This document shows positions 49,036 to 60,281 of a stretch of 64,000 nt of DNA, one piece after another (position 1 is the first letter of the stretch; each line of letters begins with the position of its first letter). Source of the DNA: Pseudophaeomoniella oleicola (lineage: Eukaryota; Ascomycota; Eurotiomycetes; Phaeomoniellales; Phaeomoniellaceae). The notes under the pieces were generated by a model. That model was not told the DNA's origin. It ran no database searches and saw nothing but the letters and a program-made list of their open reading frames with translations. The translations under genes and the position numbers were made by a program. The stretch lies in contig QWDQ01000017.1 of assembly GCA_003868215.1 (NCBI GenBank), positions 310,001 through 374,000 of the forward strand. The letters are read 5' to 3'.

Positions 49036-49042
49036 TTTCGCG
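49036..49042. promoter_or_regulatory. SCB-like element (reverse of CGCGAAA)
   Basis: TTTCGCG is the complement of CGCGAAA, matching the yeast SBF site CRCGAAA. It lies about 270 bp upstream of MCM7 and 20 bp from an MCB core. The same word also resembles metazoan E2F sites. Confidence 0.45.
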
Positions 49043-49062
49043 TCTCAGACGCGCCTTCGACA

Positions 49063-49068
49063 ACGCGT
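49063..49068. promoter_or_regulatory. MluI cell-cycle box (MCB), ACGCGT
   Basis: A perfect ACGCGT hexamer (in AACGCGTAA) lies about 240 bp upstream of the MCM7 start. MBF uses MCB elements to time replication genes to G1/S in yeasts and other fungi. A single hexamer is weak alone but the neighbouring SCB-like word strengthens it. Confidence 0.55.
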
Positions 49069-49307
49069 AATTGACCTGTGCAGTTAAATCCTCATCCCAG
49101 CCTCGACAAGCTATTAGGACCTTGTCTTCATACTTCAATCATTGCGCCGACCCTTTTTACTATCCTTTCACTCTCTGCGGACATTACTGACCTGAGGTAT
49201 ACTTGGGGTGCGCGCCATCAGGAAGCTACCAATTTATCTAACGAAGGCATTATTCAACAAACCGCCCTTGTTTAGCTACTCAGGATTTGCGCAAATTGGC
49301 AGAGGCA

Positions 49308-51915
49308 ATGGCTCTTCTCCAGTATCGCGCGCCTGTAAACTACGAGCTTCAAATTGAAGCCTTGAAGGATTTCTTGCAAAACTTCAAATCTTTTGAATCT
49401 ACCTCAGAAGATGCAGCGGCAGAGGCAATTAATGATCTTCGCATCGACGGAGATGGCACGAGTGACGAATATGACTTCATGGACGATGCCCAAGGCGACG
49501 CCGAGGAATCACGACGGCAAAGAAGGACGAAACGAAAATATATGACCATTCTCCAGGATGTCTCAGATCGGGCGTCTTCTAGCATACTGATTGACCTAGA
49601 CGATCTTGATACCGTATGATCTGTGACAGCCTGTTACTTGGACATGCCAGCTGACTTGGTGTATTAGTATGAAAAAACATTAGGGGGGGAGCAGAATTTG
49701 AAGCTTGTCGAATCAGTGCAACGGAACACGAAGCACTATATCGATCTCTTCAGTTCGGCAGTCGACGATCTCATGCCACCACCAAGCAGGGAAATAACGT
49801 TCAAGGATGATGTCCTTGACGTGATTATGTCACAACGCCAGAGAAGAAACGAGACCATGTCTCAGCTTGAAGAGACGGGTGATATTGAGACAGACGACCC
49901 TGTATTCACATTTCCTCCGGAGCTGATCCGAAGATATACACTCAACTTCAAGCCAATCACCCCGACCGGATCAAGCAGCGATCGAGCTTCAAAGGCTCTT
50001 GCAGTACGGCAGATCAAGGGTGAACATCTAGGTAGCCTGATAACTGTTCGTGGAATTGCTACAAGGGTATCAGATGTGAAACCGTCGCTGAAAATTCAAG
50101 CCTATACCTGCGATCGATGCGGTTACGAAATCTTCCAGCCTATTACCACCAAGCAGTACACACCCATTCAAATATGTCCTTCAAAAGAATGCGAGATAAA
50201 TCAAACCAAGGGCCAGTTGTATGCATCAACTCGCGCTTCGAAATTTGTCCCTTTCCAAGAAGTAAAGATCCAAGAGATGGCCGATCAGGTGCCTGTTGGA
50301 CACATTCCCCGTCAATTGACGATCAATTGTCATGGATCTTTAACCCGTCAAATCAATCCCGGGGACGTTGTTGACATCGCTGGTATATTCTTACCTACTC
50401 CCTACACAGGCTTCAAGGCGATTCGGGCGGGTTTGCTTACCGATACCTATCTCGAGGCACAACATGTCACGCAACATAAGAAGGCCTATCAAGACTTGAT
50501 CATGGATGCTCGAACAGTCAGGAGAGTGGAACAATACATGGCATCGGGTCATATGTACGAATATCTTGCTCGATCCATTGCTCCCGAAATCTACGGTCAC
50601 TTGGACGTCAAGAAGGCTCTGCTTCTCTTACTAATTGGCGGTGTCACCAAGGAAATCGGTGATGGCATGAAGATTCGTGGCGATATCAATATTTGTCTGA
50701 TGGGTGACCCTGGTGTGGCCAAGTCTCAACTTCTCAAATACATCACGAAAGTGGCTCCTCGCGGTGTCTACACAACCGGACGCGGAAGCAGTGGCGTCGG
50801 TCTGACGGCAGCTGTCATGCGTGATCCGGTCACAGACGAGATGGTCCTCGAAGGTGGTGCCCTCGTCCTTGCCGACAACGGTATTTGTTGTATTGATGAG
50901 TTTGATAAAATGGACGACGGTGACAGGACAGCCATCCATGAAGTTATGGAACAGCAAACCATCTCAATCTCAAAAGCTGGAATTACAACCACTCTCAATG
51001 CTCGTACCTCGATCTTAGCAGCAGCCAATCCTCTTTATGGCCGTTACAATCCTCGAATTTCCCCGGTTGAGAACATCAATCTTCCGGCAGCCCTCCTTTC
51101 TCGTTTCGACGTTCTATTCTTGATTCTCGATACACCGTCTCGCGAGTCTGATGAAGAGCTCGCCGCTCATGTTACCTATGTTCATATGCACAATGCCCAC
51201 CCCGAAGCAGAAGCTGGCGGCATCATCTTCGCCCCTCATGAAGTCCGCCAATACGTCGCCCAAGCACGAACTTACCGCCCGACGGTTCCAAAAGCAGTAT
51301 CCGATTACATGGTGGGCGCTTATGTACGAATGCGTCAACAGCAAAAACGCGACGAGGGAAGCAAAAAGCAATTCGCCCACACCACACCGCGTACGCTTCT
51401 CGGCGTCATCCGTCTCTCCCAGGCACTCGCTCGCCTCCGTTTCAGCGAAGTTGTGGAAAACGCAGACGTAGACGAAGCGTTGCGTCTGGTCGAAATCAGT
51501 AAAGCCAGTCTCTACAACGACCAGCGAAACCATGCCGACATGACTCCGAGCACGAGGATTTACAACCTCATTGTTGGATGGAGAGATAGTGGAGCGTTGG
51601 CTGTCGGCGATGGCACGAGAGGAGAATTAAGCATGCAGAGAGTAAACGAACGCCTGATCGCTCAAGGCTTCACGCAGGACCAGATTTCCCATTCTATTGA
51701 GGAATATGAGCTTCTCGATGTAAGTTATCTTCCCTATTCCCCATCCCTCCTTTTCCCCCATCATGAAAGAAAAAAGAAAATGTTCCCTCTTTTTGGCTAA
51801 CGAACGATGTTTCTCCAATCAGATCTGGCAGGTTTCCAGCAACGGCACTCGTCTGGTTTTCATCGAGGCCGATCCGGATGATGATATGAATGGCTATGAA
51901 GCTCACGCCGAGTAG
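49308..51915 (+). CDS. MCM7: DNA replication licensing factor Mcm7
   Basis: Mcm7 is one of six subunits of the MCM2-7 replicative helicase. Exons are 49308-49613, 49668-51719 and 51823-51915, giving 816 aa. Visible parts: the N-terminal domain; a zinc finger ([11 protein letters not shown]...CPSKEC, ~248-275); the Mcm7-typical [20 protein letters not shown] and [19 protein letters not shown]; the Walker A variant [11 protein letters not shown] (~447); Walker [14 protein letters not shown]; the arginine finger LLSRFDVLF (~577); and the C-terminal helical bundle ending with the small third exon ([17 protein letters not shown]). The start is the ATG before [12 protein letters not shown]. Upstream G1/S-type promoter elements fit expected cell-cycle control. 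Confidence 0.96.
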
Positions 51916-52272
51916 AACATCAAGGAAGTTGGAGTCGGGAATCATGAATGGAGATGGTTAAATAGACGGCTGGAGATGTGATTGATGGTGGTAATGCTGA
52001 CTATACCCCCCTGAGTTTGTCAGGGATGGAAGTTACGAGGTTGAAATATGGGGTGTATGGCGTTTGGGATGGGGTAAGGGCTGTGCGTTTGATATGGTAT
52101 CATTACTGGACATCGGGACAGACAGTTCGAGCTGTTACATGGGGATGGATGGGTCTGTAGCTTGTAGCAGCAATACAGTAACCAGAGCAAAGCGAAACAA
52201 AGAAAGGCAAAATACGTTTAACTATCTACTATTCTAGGTAGGTAGGGACCTACTTAGGTATTGGTATCACTA
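51916..52272. other. Convergent 3' intergenic region
   Basis: This separates the 3' ends of MCM7 and the CAP59-type gene. It includes a CTAGGTAGGTAGGGACCTACTT run near 52235-52256 (read in pieces: CTAGGTAGGTAGG, GACCTACTT). Nothing else is seen. Confidence 0.45.
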
Positions 52273-53559
52273 TTATACATGAGCCCACCCATTCTCAACG
52301 ATGACCTGCATCTCATTGATCAAACAGAACGAGCCGATGCGCGCCGACTTATCGTCGTCTGATTTCACACTCGTCGTCTTCTTCTGAGCCGCCGCCGTTT
52401 TCGCCGCAGAGGAGGAAGAGGATGAGTATTCGTTCAGTCGGCGCTGGATCTCGCGCTTCTTGAACCAGGTCGACGTCGTCCAGCGCGTGATGCGGTTCCT
52501 CCACAGGCCGTAGAGCGTGTCGAAGGCGCCGAGCCAGTTGTTGTCTTTGACGGAGAGGTAGGCTGGTTCGTTATAGCCGACGCGTACGCGCGGGTTGAGC
52601 CAGACGCCGCGGCTGGGTGTGAATGGGTTGTCGGCGTGGATGAGGCAGCATTCACTGCCTTCGAGATGGTAGGTGGCTAGACTGTCGGGGATGCCGCGGA
52701 AGCGGAGAGGGGAGAGTTTGTCGTAGAAGGGTTCGGCGTCCATGACGACCATGCCGTTCCAACAGCTCGTGACGGGGACGTCGGCGTGTCTTTTGAGAGC
52801 GGACCGTGATACGCCGGAACGGAAATACGGCCATACTTGCATCACGGTTTCGTCGCCGTCGAAATCTCGGAGGGCAAATGTGTCGTAGTAGGCAGGAGGG
52901 TGGGAGAAGTCAAGAGCGCAGGCGGCTGCGTAGTGGCCATCGTTTGTGGACAGGAGGTCGAGTAACTGCGGAACGGAGAAGTAGACGTCATTGAGGAAGA
53001 GGATTTTGTCGAACTTGCGTGGAGGAGATGCTTCAGCCATTTTGGCTAGAGGTTCAAGGACCTTGTTTCGAAGGTTGGCAAGGTAAGGGATCCTGCGTAG
53101 CTCCCTCTCGCCGCGGGGTGTTTCTATCCAGCCTGGCGTATCCTTTTCAGGCCTCTTCTCTAATTCGTCTTTGTGGGTTGTGATGTCCAGCACGATCTTA
53201 TTGCCAGCTCCCAATTCATTCAACCGGCTCTCAAGCAGCCGCAGAGCTCCCTTGGTATCATCCCAGCTGCCACTTTCGTAGATCGAGACGAAGACATTGG
53301 TTGGTCCAAAATGCTCTACAATGTTGACGACAGCATCGTTCCAGTGATTGCGGAGGACAGCTTCGTTGTTCCAATGGGTGGCAGCAATGAAGAGGCGGGT
53401 GTCTCGGTGGACATCGTCCTTTTCGCTAGGTAGGACATAGGAAGTTTGCGCATGTCGGATCCGAAGCAGGTCTATGAAAGTGGTTGCGACGATCAGGAAG
53501 CCAATGATTCGTACGAGATTGCCGAGATGAGCATTGCGACGGGTTCGTATGAGGAACAT
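52273..53559 (-). CDS. CAP59/CMT1-type alpha-1,3-mannosyltransferase-like protein
   Basis: This is a single 428-aa exon of the Cap59_mtransfer family (PF11735), whose founding members in Cryptococcus act in capsule glycan synthesis; in ascomycetes the products are unknown. It is a type II membrane protein: a short cytosolic tail, one hydrophobic segment (IIGFLIVATTFIDLLRI, ~18-34), then a lumenal catalytic domain. Visible signatures: RLFIAATHWNNEAVLRNHWN, FVSIYESGSWDDTKGALRLL, KILFLNDVYFSVPQLLDLL (the DxD-like LNDV segment), CALDFSHPPAYYDTFALRD, SCWNGMVVMDAEPF and SECCLIHAD. The C-terminal ~60 residues include a Ser/Ala/Lys-rich low-complexity linker before the conserved final NEMQVIVENGW. 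Confidence 0.88.
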   Translation of the reverse strand: MFLIRTRRNAHLGNLVRIIGFLIVATTFIDLLRIRHAQTSYVLPSEKDDVHRDTRLFIAATHWNNEAVLRNHWNDAVVNIVEHFGPTNVFVSIYESGSWDDTKGALRLLESRLNELGAGNKIVLDITTHKDELEKRPEKDTPGWIETPRGERELRRIPYLANLRNKVLEPLAKMAEASPPRKFDKILFLNDVYFSVPQLLDLLSTNDGHYAAACALDFSHPPAYYDTFALRDFDGDETVMQVWPYFRSGVSRSALKRHADVPVTSCWNGMVVMDAEPFYDKLSPLRFRGIPDSLATYHLEGSECCLIHADNPFTPSRGVWLNPRVRVGYNEPAYLSVKDNNWLGAFDTLYGLWRNRITRWTTSTWFKKREIQRRLNEYSSSSSSAAKTAAAQKKTTSVKSDDDKSARIGSFCLINEMQVIVENGWAHV

Positions 53560-54398
53560 TGTTCAAGTGAAGCGAATATCAACATCAACATGGATATCCG
53601 TAACTCCTTGTCAGCGCCTTGACGCCTTGACGTGATGTGGTAAAGCAGCCAGACAAGAAGCCGACATGTCGTGGCTTTGATCTGCTCACTTAGTCACTTT
53701 GGTTGATTCGGGATCACGGTCGTTGATATGGATTCAATTGACCCGCTCTATTCTTATATAATTTGTAGCTTACGCGGTTTGTTATCTAAAAGTTTCACAT
53801 CTTTACACGCGTGGTTTAGCGTCTTGACCCTGACGCTGTGACAGTTTAATCTCAGATTCTCGCTCAGACTCAATCTCAACCTCGACTGAGAACAAATGCT
53901 AGAGAACACGACATGTATACGGTCTTCACTATATACAACATGCATCTGTCAAGATTGTGTTTCTCTTATTACGTGTTACAGGTTAAGGATGATACTTATG
54001 TATGTCCCAAGGTCTCCTAGGATACTTGGAATCTCTCTTCGTCTACAATCACAAGCTTATGGATTGATACTTGGATCGAAAATTCTCATCGATGTACATG
54101 CTGAGGAGTGGTATCTAGGTATGTAAGATATTGCTGTTAGCTCCATCGGCGCAGAACGCCATACATGCTAGCTAGGTTAGGTATTTTTGGCCACAGGCAA
54201 ACGACACTCTTCGTGAAGGGGCTGAAGTCCATGTTATTGGAGCCTTCTAACTTTATAGAACTGAAATCGACTCACTACGTACAGTACACTTGTTATAGAT
54301 ATGGCTACTTCAGCATGCGAGAAGATTTCGCTGGATGCGCATGGTGTTTCTATCCTTGAGAAACCCCCGACACACGTTCCCCGCCCCTTCTCAACCCT
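53560..54398. other. Intergenic boundary between housekeeping and accessory regions
   Basis: About 0.8 kb lie between the CAP59-type gene and the first UstYa gene. No gene is recognised. From here rightwards the gene types change to secondary-metabolism-like families. Confidence 0.45.
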
Positions 54399-55567
54399 TC
54401 AGACCCCAGCATGCCCAAGGTTCTCGGAATGGGAATGATGAGAATGTTCCTCCTGGTCCGAGGTCTGATCGTCATTCGGATGTCGCTTTGACATTGACCA
54501 CTTCCGCAGAGCAAAGAAATCTCGGCAAGTATGCACGCTCTCGAATTCGGGTACCGTTCGTCCATACGCCGGGTGATAGAAGAAATGAACCGGAGTGGCG
54601 TCGCTATGGCACATAACACTTTGGCGGACGTAGTCGATGCAGTGCTCTGTGTGTGGCTCAGACGCGGTCAGTTACAAGCTTGTCAATTGTCCCAGACCAT
54701 GAAGTAACAATTAAATCCAAGGGGTGTGGGTATAGGTCCTTACCCAGGTGAAGTCGTGTTGCCCGTTCGCCATTGATAGGCTGTGCACCATAGTACTCAG
54801 GGTATATGGCTTTTCGCATAACGTTCTGTGCGTCACGGATTAGGAGATCTTGTTCAGACAGCATTGGGGGTTGCCGGGGGGGAATATAACACATACTACG
54901 CAGTGGAGGGTGTGAAACACGTCCAAGGTTGTTGTATAGTACCCTTGAGGTGCCTCATTTGCGAAGGCCTTGATTGATTCGGCTTCTTTTCCACTCAGTG
55001 TCAAACCCATACCTGCCCATGACTTAGCTGGGCAACGCCGGAGGACCTGGGCCTTTCCCGGCTGGAGGAGGCATAATCTCAAAGACCTAGGCTTACCTTC
55101 AAGGAGATGATCCCATGCTGCGTCTATATCCTCACTAGGGGGTCCGACAAATTGTCGCGGCTCGGCTACATTTCGGTAGACAGTTCCATTCTCCCAAAAC
55201 TTGAGACCTCCTGTAAATCTGACTTCTTTTGTGCCAATAACGAATCTTGCCGGGACTGCAGAGCTTAAGTTTTGAGGTATAGTCCACAAGGGCCTAGTCT
55301 AGACTTACCTAGATCAGTACTGAAGCCATGCTCATAGGATCGTGAGGATGACCGAGGATTTCGATAGACCAACAGTAGAATTGTTGTTGAAGCAAATAGC
55401 AAAGTTGAGCTCGTCCAAAACCGAGGAGATATTACAGGGACATACTGCTGTATGATGGCGAGCACGCCGTGAAACTTCAGGAACAATTTCGAACTTGCTT
55501 CACTGTCATCGTCTTCTTCCATCGTGAGATGACTGTACGATTTGCGACCAGATTGAGACCACCCCAT
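54399..55567 (-). CDS. UstYa-family (DUF3328) oxidase-like protein, copy 1
   Basis: UstYa-type proteins catalyse oxidative cyclisation of fungal RiPPs such as ustiloxin and also act on some non-ribosomal peptide products. Five exons: 55567-55309, 55255-55097, 55012-54897, 54825-54744 and 54646-54399, giving 287 aa (272 from the second ATG at 55522). The order is a cytosolic N-terminus, one membrane segment (FWTSSTLLFASTTILLLVY), then EVRFTGGLKFWENGTVYR. Both family motifs are intact: YYTTTLDVFHTLHCV (HxxHC) and HLEHCIDYVRQSVMC with the following HSDATPV. The C-terminus is His/Glu/Asp-rich. All junctions keep frame, so the gene looks functional. Confidence 0.9.
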
Positions 55568-56587
55568 GGTACTTTTAGAGAGCAGAGCAGTATGATTCCT
55601 TCGACAAGTGTTTATGAGATGGCAACAATAGCTGATAGAGACTTGCTCATGATGAGTGACAGATCGATAACGCAGATGTCCCGGGGGTTAGGCTTTATTG
55701 ATATAGAAGGCTGTGGCCTTGCAGACTGCATGTTACATCCGATACCCTCCTTATTCAGGGACTTGTTCCACGTTGACTTTACGCCATATTGCTCCAGTGA
55801 TCCATTAGGTATGGACAGCTTCACGGGGGGGTGCAGTAAGATAATCGGTGACAGAATACCCGAAGATGCCCAAACCTCCGCGAAGGACGGGATCCTCCAA
55901 AGATAAGAGGAGGTGCTTCGGAGATATGGCTGCGTTGTACATGGAATACTTGTTGACCTGCCGTATTCACACATTTTGGTAAGATGCGCGTTCAGATCCT
56001 TCCGCAGTCTTCATGGAACAGAGATTATGCTCAATACTGGCCTAGAAATACTCAAGGTCAGTGAATAGTAAGGTATCTAGATACCTGGTAATTAGTGGTG
56101 GGAGTGAAAGTGGAGAAGATGCACTACGGGTCTGTGTACTGCGCTGTATTACTGTTCCCACACGGATTGTCTATTGTCTACCATTTACAACCGCCAACGA
56201 GTTAACAGCTACTACCAATATCCAATATTTAATACGAGACCTCCCAGAGAGAGACTGCTTTATGAAATGATCGACTATAGTTGGATTGCATGAATCAAGA
56301 CAACCTCCGAAAACAATGAAAATAAGATCGCTATCCTTTCCCGCATCTCAACTTCGCCGAGTCATCCCGTATGCCCACGAATTTACCTGCATAGTTCGCT
56401 CACCGGAGGGAGCGAACTGCATTTCTGCCTAGCTGGACGTAATCCGGCTCTTTCGCTGCTCAAAAAGGCCAAAGACCACAACTCAAGGGGTCGGGAAGGA
56501 GCTTTGTATACGAAAACTTCCCATGGTCTAAGATATAGGTCATTCGAATTGTCTGTCAATCTGGCGTGTTTGAGCTTTGACCGGTCG
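55568..56587. other. Intergenic region inside the accessory cluster
   Basis: This is about 1 kb upstream of UstYa copy 1. A 120-codon minus-strand ORF (55612-55974) has no recognisable similarity and no supporting exon structure. No gene is called. Confidence 0.4.
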
Positions 56588-57316
56588 CTAGTGCATTGTT
56601 GCGGTGGTTTCGATATCGCGTTTCTCTTTGATTTTCTTGAGGAGTTCGGCACTAGTTGCTACAGCACCAGTGACCTCCCAGCCGTCATTAGCGGCATTGC
56701 GTTTCCAATGGGGGTTCTTTACTGGGACTTCATAGTCTCCGAACCTGACTGAGAGTCCCCAGGCATCGTCTGCACTGTACTTACGCGAGCCTGAAGCTGG
56801 GGCCCTCACGAGCGGAGGAGGTAAAAGAGGTAAAAGAAAGAAAAAAGGATTGACTTACGGAAGCAGGAGCGGCGGCGGCGACGTCGTGACTGCCGTCTGA
56901 GACGAGCCATAGATCTGGACTGGACCAGAGACCTGGACATGCAGATAGCAGATAGCAGATATCGTACCTACCTTACCAGATACGATATGAGGCGATCCAT
57001 GAGAAGTAGGTACTGACCAGTGATCAATTTCAGATACTGTATACAGCGATTAGTAATGATCATCAGGATGAACTTAATAAAGCTTGGCGAAATACTGTAA
57101 TTATTCTACCTCTCTTCTTTCTTTCTTTCTTTCTCTCCGTCTCTGTCTCTGGTACATGATGTCGGATGCTACCTCCTTCCTGCTCAATCCTATTCTTGAG
57201 GGTCAGAAAAAACATATATGTCGGCGAAGGCTCGCGTACTCACCGGGTGCAGCAGGCGCAGCAGATGCCAGCAGAGGCAGAGCGAGTAAGGCCCAACCGA
57301 GGGTCTTGATTTGCAT
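56588..57316 (-). CDS. Small secreted protein with dibasic sites; candidate peptide precursor (splicing uncertain)
   Basis: Exon 1 (57316-57244) encodes a clear signal peptide, MQIKTLGWALLALPLLASA, then an Ala/Pro run, ending at a GTGAGT donor. The last coding part (about 56800-56588) reads DDAWGLSVRFGDYEVPVK, NPHWKRNAANDGW and a charged helix with a second KR. A middle exon (about 56935-56840) ends at a GTAAGT donor, but several acceptors on each side are possible: two combinations keep the frame, one using TACAG as the last acceptor. The product is roughly 100-110 residues with no cysteine. It sits between two UstYa genes, where RiPP precursors are often found, and has Kex2-type KR sites, but only single copies of each segment. 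It could equally be an unrelated small secreted protein. Confidence 0.5.
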
Positions 57317-58372
57317 ATTGGCTGATGAAAATCTTCCGACGATTTCAATGTATGTAAAGAGCTGCAGATGGAGAAAAGGATGCGAAGCAAATTGAGGAGG
57401 CAGCTTCGCTGAATGGGATGTCAGGCTTTTATGTTCAAACTTTACCACCCATACTCTTTCGCTATTGTCTTATCTTACGCTTCCCTGGAGACGGGGAATA
57501 GTTCAACGTGCCTCCCCTCCATCAGCAGTGTTACGAAACCCCGGAGAGAGAAGCAAAAGCGAAGACTGTGTTACGATTGACACGCTACCGATGGGTATAG
57601 TCAAGACATGAAGGATTCACTGATAACTCAAAGACACCTCATTGGACTGAATGAAATTACCTGGGAGACCAGGTAACATTCGAGCTGGACGCGATGGTCT
57701 GATAGATATGGAACAGAAAGCGGCTGAGCTCACCATTCAGGTTACTAGGTCTTAGCCCCCCTATCATCGATGGCCTATTCGCTTATATCCTCCTCTGGGT
57801 ACTCAAGAAAAACCAAAGCGTCTGGGCTGACGCATTGGAGTTGATATCTTCGATTTTTCGCGTAAACGAACATTTACAGTATCATTACGTGACAGCTCTT
57901 TGCCGCTGGGGATCTGCATCGACAGTGCACGATGTGCTTTCGCGCACTGGCAGCTGGGCCCACCCCTACACTGCCGTTCCGCTCTATTGGACTTTACCGG
58001 TTGTGAGTATCTCAGAGGCTTCAAGCAGATCAGCAGAGTGCAGGATGCATGATACGTGAGAATGCAACCTTGTTCCGTTATCACGGAGCTATCATCACGG
58101 ACAGGTATTGCTGACCGTATCAGATGTAAGGTGTTACCCCGAACGGGATCAACGGCATCATACAACGGCAAATCCTCGCTAATGGACCCTCGTCACATTG
58201 TAACAATTGGACTCCAGCGAATGGCGACATATAGTGAAAGGTTCATTCTCAGCAGAATGTAAAGGCTTATCTGGAGGAGGCTGCCTCTCAATTTGACGAC
58301 GGAAACACAAACCTCTCATCTCCTCAGTAACATCTTATATCTGCACCTGTTCAATCCGCTCTAGCATACACA
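57317..58372. other. Divergent promoter region, small secreted protein/UstYa copy 2
   Basis: This lies between divergent start codons. ORFs at 57803-58171 (minus) and 57835-58059 (plus) overlap and have no recognisable content. A CTTT-rich tract (57107-57133) lies within the first intron of the small gene, not here. Confidence 0.4.
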
Positions 58373-59603
58373 ATGTCAACTGACGCAAAACCACTGTTGA
58401 GTGAACTCGGCCGTGACGAAGGGGGGAGTCAAACTACGCACGACTCTATAGAGCTCCTCGACAGAGGCCACTTCGGAACTCACCACCAAGAACGAGGACG
58501 ACATAGAAGTTGCTCTTGGTTCGAGAGACATTTCATCATGACGAGTCTTTTGATCCACGTCCCGCTTATCATCGTCTACTGCCTTGGAATCTTCTATCTG
58601 ATTCCTCAGGCAAAGAGTCTCGCGGGGAATGCCTTTGGGCTCATTGACTGTATGTCGCTGCCCGAATACTTTCAAGTTCAAAATGCATTGCTGATCCATT
58701 CGTTTCTTATGTGTAACGTAGCACCTGCAAGAGGGGCCATAGAGCTACAGATTAAGGAGTTTGTGCTCACCGGCTTCAGCCATGGACCCTACACGGGGCC
58801 CCCCAGTGAACAGCTTGATCAGAACTGGGCAACTCTTCTTGGACGTAAGGACGGAGCCAAACCCAACTCTTCCGAGATCTCTCTGATGGTGAACAAAATT
58901 AGATCAAAATCTTCGACTGCCTGAGGATTTTGTCCAACGTTTAGGCCGTGAGCACGAGGCAATTCCATTACCAGGTGGCGGCTATGTCGGTACACTCAAT
59001 GTCTTCCACGAGCTTCATTGTTTAGTATGTTATCATGAAGTACTGCCATCGCATTTACTGGCCACTGATCGAGATTGCAGAAGCAGATTCATCACAATCT
59101 CTATTCAGAATATTACTTCGCAGAGTTCAGTGAGGATGAAATGAATCTGAACCGGATACATACAGGTACAGATTTCCTGAATCAATTCTGTGAGCTATCT
59201 GTCTCTAACAAGATTTTAATCACGAAGATCACTGTATAGCCATGCTTATTCAGGGATCCATGTGCAGAGCCGATATACAAGTTTTGACATTCGAGTGGCT
59301 TCCGGATGCGCTCCTTCCTGCTGCCAACAAAAGCTCCCCACATCAATGTGTTGACTGGCACAAATTGTCCGACTGGTCGAAGGAAAATTCCGTGAACATG
59401 TTGGAACCCGGATTGCTTGTCCACCCGCTATTTGGTACGTATAAGGTCTGATCTTAGAGTCCTTTCGAAAGAGGCCGACGCTGATGCAACCATTTTATCG
59501 TTTCTCTTTAGGACCTATTGCAGACGATAACGGCGTGAAAGTCAGTCACCACGTCGGGGTGAGTGTCACACATGGAGATGTGCTGATGCATGACGTGGAC
59601 TGA
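58373..59603 (+). CDS. UstYa-family (DUF3328) oxidase-like protein, copy 2
   Basis: Six exons: 58373-58649, 58722-58844, 58903-59024, 59081-59165, 59228-59434 and 59512-59603, giving 301 aa in one continuous frame. The N-terminus is cytosolic, with one membrane segment (FIMTSLLIHVPLIIVYCLGI, ~54-73). After it come SPARGAIE and TGFSHGPYTGPPSEQLDQNW, the usual DUF3328 opening. The two copper/iron-type motifs are intact: LNVFHELHCLKQIHHNLYSE and HTDHCIAMLIQGSMCRAD, although the usual Arg after HCxxxx is replaced by Ile here. The C-terminal tail (IADDNGVKVSHHVG) may include another small intron. It differs strongly from copy 1, so the pair is not a recent duplication. Confidence 0.9.
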
Positions 59604-60281
59604 GAACTGCAAATTTCATTGTTTTCAAGTCGCTTATGCAGGAGATGGGAATATCTGGAAGACGGGAGGAGTAAGAGGCACTATCCAGCTAATCAAAACT
59701 GAATAGCGGGTATCGGCCGGGCCATCATACTCAGGCTGAGCAGGTCACTAGCCCAAATTCGAGGACGTCGTTGAGACCTTGTGAAAACTATTAGAATAAC
59801 ATCAATGATATACCAGCTGCCTCAGCTTCAAAAGAAAGTACTAGTACATATGGCTGGTACTGGTATCGAGTTCATGCCGCCTAGCGCCATCGTTTGCCTC
59901 GATCCATGCTAGATATGCACACTATACATACATTCTTCAAGTGTCCAACTTCCCCGAACAGAAGCGATAATTAGACGCGCATCTAAACAGAGAATACGAG
60001 ACCACGATGCTATTCATATGGAGCGTTCGTCTTGATAAGGGTGGATAAGGGCTGCCAAGCATTTCGCCAAGCATTTTTCTACGACGTAAGGTAGTAATTA
60101 GTACTACAAGTAGTAAATACTGCAATCGATGTCCTAGCCACTTTCGGTACTGCTTGGGTCGGCCATCTTCTAAAGCATTTATGCCCATATATGGACTTAG
60201 ATCGGGTTTGATAGATAGGGTAGTGAAGCGACCCCCATGTTCCCCCGGTCGCCGCATCCTTCTCGGTGAACTACTGCAAGT
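59604..60281. other. Intergenic region where the missing half of the ABC transporter would be expected
   Basis: There is no trace of the first membrane domain or first nucleotide-binding domain of an ABCC transporter in any frame. Short ORFs are non-specific. Confidence 0.5.

Larger units (their letters stand above)
48816..49307. promoter_or_regulatory. Bidirectional promoter region PEX1/MCM7
   Basis: This 492-bp interval lies between divergent start codons. It contains a cluster of G1/S-type elements close to the MCM7 side (listed separately) and otherwise nothing that I can name. Confidence 0.5.

Noticed and set aside
55612-55974. 120-codon minus-strand ORF inside the cluster
   Set aside because: It was considered as an extra cluster gene (regulator or enzyme fragment), but no motif or splice-supported extension was found.
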